A stretch of 8,578 nucleotides of DNA from Clostridia bacterium. GTDB lineage: Bacteria; Bacillota_E; SLMV01; PUMD01. Shown piece after piece: positions 6,287 through 8,578 of the stretch; within the stretch, counting starts at the first letter, position 1; every line of letters begins with the position of its first letter. Made by a program: the position numbers and the translations under genes. The stretch spans positions 1 to 8,578 of the forward strand of contig SKXF01000038.1 of NCBI GenBank assembly GCA_007128555.1, given 5' to 3'. A model generated the notes under the pieces. That model was not told where the DNA came from and searched no databases. It was given only the letters and a program-made list of their open reading frames with translations.

Positions 6287-7987
6287 TCAGTCCAGCCACC
6301 AGTGCACGGTCAGGATGGCTCCCAGCCAGCTCATGCCAAGGGCAAGAACTGCCGCCTGACCCATGGTTACAAGGAATACTACCGCAGCATAATTCACGAT
6401 CCAAGGGGTCATTGATGGCAGCACCCAGTTGATTTGGTACCCATAGAGGTACAGATAGCTTCCTACGAACAGCAACAATGCTATCATGCTTGTCGCCAGG
6501 GTGTGAAGGGTTCCTGTGAGCAGCTGTGGCCGGGTGTAGTTGCCTTGGCGGGCGATGAGGAGGCCTGACATCATCCCCAGGGCGATGGTGATCAGAAAGC
6601 CCTGGGCCCGCAACCCCTGGTACCATAGGGAGAAGTTGAAGGCCGTCCTGATGTCGGTCAGGGAGAATCGGGCTCCCATGAAATAGAGGATTCCAAAGCC
6701 GGTCAGCAGCATCAGCGGCAGTCCGAGGAGCATGGTCCGCCGATGTTCACTGCGCCAGAGGACGGCAGACCACAGAAGATATACCAGGATCACAACGATG
6801 AGGATTGGGAGGCGATCCCTGCGCTCGTCTTCCAGTTGCGATGTGATGGCCAGTAGTTTCACATTTTGGTAGGAGGCAGAAATCCGCTCCAACGCTGACC
6901 GTTCAAAGGATGCATCGGGCCGAGGCAGGTCAATGTCGGAGCCCAATAGGGTCAGCAGGTGCTCGTAGAACGGGAGCTGGCTCTCGAGGGCACGGGCCAT
7001 CGCCTGGTTCTTCTGATCGTCCGTCATCTTAAGGGCATCGGTCACCGGCAGCCCGGTACTGTGCATGGGGAAGGCGGATCCCAGTAGCACGGCCAGCGTT
7101 GGTGCGACATCTCTGCTGAGGGCATCGGCACTTGTTCCGGGTTCTATGCCCCTTCCAGCAGCGACTGCAGAGACTTCCGTCACTTCGGGTTCCCATCCAC
7201 CGAAGGCACCCTTCGTCGTGGTTCCATGGGAGCTGACCACAAGGATTGAATCGGAGGATAGGTCCAGGACTCTCAGAAGGTTTGCAAGTATCTCGTCGTA
7301 CTGCTCGACTCGAGCCATGTAGGGCGTCGTTCGATCCTGTCGGAAGACAGCTCCGGAGGTCAGGGCCACCTGGTTCAGCGTGGTCAGGTTCAAGACGAAA
7401 AAGCCCTCGGTAGATGAGGCCAGTTCTGTCACGATGTACTCGAGGGAGTCCCAGTCTTGATCGGGACCCGGGTCTTCTGTACCTGTCACGAACTGGAACC
7501 GGGCCCTGTCGATTTCCTCGCCGAATAGGATTTCCCAATCCCGGTGTCCTGCGAAGACTGTCGTATAGCCCGCCCTTCTTGCCACAGAGAAAAGGTTGTC
7601 CACGGGCGGGGCGTGGGTGTGAAAGCCCGTGACGGTACCGTGTATGTGGGGGTCTGTTCCCGTCATAAGGGTCGTCCAGGCAGGGAGATTCTGCGTGGGA
7701 ACAGGTACTTCGATCGCCCATCTGCTGCCCTGCATCCCGAGGGATTCCCAGGACGCCATGTGCGATGTGGCATCCTTTCTGAGAGAATCGATGATGACCA
7801 GGATGATCCGGGAAGATGCCGAGTGATCTTCCGGGAGGACGTTCAGTTCGAATGCATAAGGGGTATCATAACTGACAAGCTGATCCCAAATTTGAGTGAC
7901 CAGGTGGCTACTGCCGTAGGATATGGCGCCGATGACGAGCAAGAGGATGATTGCGGTTGCCCATTGGCTAATCTGCCTTTTTGTCAT
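6287..7987 (-). CDS. Membrane alkaline-phosphatase-superfamily protein, probable pseudoenzyme
   Basis: The protein has 566 residues: one N-terminal membrane helix (about 10-28), a domain of about 330 residues probably outside the membrane, and about five C-terminal helices (393-411, 418-436, 460-480, 492-516, 528-556). Order and size recall PIG-N/PIG-O-type phosphoethanolamine transferases. The domain keeps family landmarks: IIDSLRKD (D67), LPAWTTLMTG (presumed nucleophile T106), HIHG (114-117), DVAPTLAVLLG (293-303) and a late GRGIEPG. However, DxxGHxxG reads NQVALTSG (205-212), SDHG reads SSHG (252-255) and the GxHGG motif reads GAFGG (260-264). Four metal ligands therefore appear replaced by N205, L209, S253 and F262. 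Hydrolysis or transfer by the usual two-zinc chemistry seems unlikely. There is no frameshift. The ATG at 7987 is the only start after an in-frame stop, but no Shine-Dalgarno lies at normal distance. It leads an operon with the DUF401 permease. Confidence 0.85.
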   Translation of the reverse strand: MTKRQISQWATAIILLLVIGAISYGSSHLVTQIWDQLVSYDTPYAFELNVLPEDHSASSRIILVIIDSLRKDATSHMASWESLGMQGSRWAIEVPVPTQNLPAWTTLMTGTDPHIHGTVTGFHTHAPPVDNLFSVARRAGYTTVFAGHRDWEILFGEEIDRARFQFVTGTEDPGPDQDWDSLEYIVTELASSTEGFFVLNLTTLNQVALTSGAVFRQDRTTPYMARVEQYDEILANLLRVLDLSSDSILVVSSHGTTTKGAFGGWEPEVTEVSAVAAGRGIEPGTSADALSRDVAPTLAVLLGSAFPMHSTGLPVTDALKMTDDQKNQAMARALESQLPFYEHLLTLLGSDIDLPRPDASFERSALERISASYQNVKLLAITSQLEDERRDRLPILIVVILVYLLWSAVLWRSEHRRTMLLGLPLMLLTGFGILYFMGARFSLTDIRTAFNFSLWYQGLRAQGFLITIALGMMSGLLIARQGNYTRPQLLTGTLHTLATSMIALLLFVGSYLYLYGYQINWVLPSMTPWIVNYAAVVFLVTMGQAAVLALGMSWLGAILTVHWWLD

Positions 7988-8088
7988 GAAATCGGCGTGC
8001 GGTGCGGAAAGGGCCGCCGGTTCACCTCCCTATCGTGTTCAAACCTGCCAGAGATGGTCCGGGACAGCCGGATCCATCCTTTCAGCAT
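7984..8088 (-). CDS. Candidate 34-residue leader ORF overlapping the phosphatase-like gene
   Basis: An ATG at 8088 opens a frame ending in TGA at 7984-7986, so the stop overlaps the next gene's start as ATGA, the classic arrangement for translational coupling. The peptide is basic, beginning MLKGWIRLSRTISGRF and ending RRPFPHRTPIS, and is amphipathic near its start. The frame is open farther upstream, through a CSSC-containing stretch, to a TAA near 8178, but contains no other strong start except a TTG at 8103. The nearest Shine-Dalgarno-like GGAG before the ATG is about 19 bases away. It may be a real coupling leader or chance. Confidence 0.3.
   Translation of the reverse strand: MLKGWIRLSRTISGRFEHDREVNRRPFPHRTPIS
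8022..8030 (-). promoter_or_regulatory. Perfect Shine-Dalgarno sequence at abnormal distance from the start
   Basis: On the minus strand this reads GGGAGGTGA, as strong as any ribosome binding site in the window. It ends 34 bases before the ATG at 7987, and no ATG, GTG or TTG lies at usable spacing after it. CGGCG (8019-8015) and CGCCG (7997-7993) could pair and bring it within about seven unpaired bases of the ATG. Confidence 0.5.
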
Positions 8089-8224
8089 TCGGTGTAAGGG
8101 GTGCAAGCTCCTGCTAAGTGTTGCCCGCTGGCAGGAACTGCAGGTGAGCAGGACGAATTGATATCGACAGGTGAGTTAGAAGCCAGAGAGGGAGGGATCC
8201 CACCAACAGCTGTGGGGGCAGACG

Positions 8225-8578
8225 ATGAGCAGATCGGAAAAGGAACGATCTCTTTCGGCCAGGGTTCTGCGCATACGGTTCAAATCAGCTGATTCCGCCT
8301 GGAAGGTCCTCGGGGTGGAGACCGATACCGGCCCTGCGACGGTGATCGGGGAGTTTGAGGAGATCGAAGAGGGGTTGGAGTACGATTTCCAGGGCAAGTG
8401 GGATGTGCATCCCCAGTACGGACAGCAGTTCCGGGCCTATAGCCATCATAGTCGACCACCTCGTACCATACGGGGCATGATCGCTTACCTGTCCAGTGGC
8501 CTCATCGCTGGCATTGGGCCGAAGATGGCCAAGAGGATCGTGGACCGGTTTGGGGACAAGACCTTTGATGTGATATCG
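8225..8578 (+). CDS. recD2: ATP-dependent helicase RecD2, N-terminal part (runs off the window)
   Basis: An ATG at 8225 opens 118 codons that continue past the right edge. The visible part matches the N-terminus of RecD2 (YrrC/RecD-like SF1B 5'-3' DNA helicase acting in recombination and repair without RecBC). Residues about 10-78 form the N-terminal OB-like domain, ending in GKWDVHPQYGQQFRAY. Residues 84-118 begin the helix-hairpin-helix region with YLSSGLIAGIGPKMAKRIV, a strongly conserved signature. The ATP-binding motifs lie beyond the window. The ribosome binding site is weak (GGGGG at 8214-8218, six bases before the ATG), so the exact start is slightly uncertain. The gene is divergent from the phosphatase-like/DUF401 operon, with about 136 bases between the small leader ORF and this start. 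Identification is secure. Confidence 0.92.
   Translation, partial: MSRSEKERSLSARVLRIRFKSADSAWKVLGVETDTGPATVIGEFEEIEEGLEYDFQGKWDVHPQYGQQFRAYSHHSRPPRTIRGMIAYLSSGLIAGIGPKMAKRIVDRFGDKTFDVIS

Noticed and set aside
7544..8161. Forward open frame of 205 codons over the start of the phosphatase-like gene
   Set aside because: It is antisense to clear superfamily motifs and its translation is low-complexity and Arg/Cys-rich, as expected of a shadow frame.

Overview
The window looks like chromosomal DNA of a Gram-positive-type, Bacillota (Firmicutes)-like bacterium of moderately high GC content (mid-50s per cent by eye). Three things point that way. Several genes have strong GGAGG-type ribosome binding sites, some in front of TTG or GTG starts. 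There is a DUF1657 protein, a family typical of spore-forming Bacillota. The ComEA and RecD2 types are also consistent. A deep, little-studied class such as Limnochordia would fit, but that is a guess. No IS element, integrase, phage gene, CRISPR array, tRNA or rRNA was seen.

Layout, left to right: the tail of an unidentified + strand ORF (1-162); a WYL-domain transcriptional regulator (167-1120, +); a complete metallo-beta-lactamase-fold hydrolase (1272-2045, -); a divergently transcribed DUF1657 protein with a polyglutamine tail encoded by a CAG microsatellite (2189-2509, +); a strong bidirectional terminator (2549-2580); a membrane-anchored parvulin-type foldase (2614-3501, -). A 382-base stretch (3502-3883) follows with no secure gene; it carries an in-frame upstream extension of the foldase that could encode a transmembrane segment. 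Next come a four-helix membrane protein of unknown function (3884-4294, +) and a ComEA-like SLBB/helix-hairpin-helix DNA-binding protein (4328-4981, +).

The right half is a probable two-gene operon on the minus strand. It encodes a membrane-embedded alkaline-phosphatase-superfamily protein (6287-7987) and, 36 bases downstream, a DUF401 family permease (4985-6250). A 34-codon ORF (7984-8088) overlaps the start of the first gene. The window ends inside the divergent gene for the helicase RecD2 (8225 onward).

The most notable observation is that the phosphatase-like protein keeps the fold and the presumed nucleophile threonine but, by motif alignment from memory, lacks four of the six conserved Asp/His metal ligands. 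All three ligands of one zinc site are gone. It looks like a membrane pseudoenzyme, and its linkage to a DUF401 permease suggests a two-part envelope system not known to me. Its translation start is also odd: a perfect Shine-Dalgarno sequence lies 34 bases too far upstream, with a possible hairpin between them.
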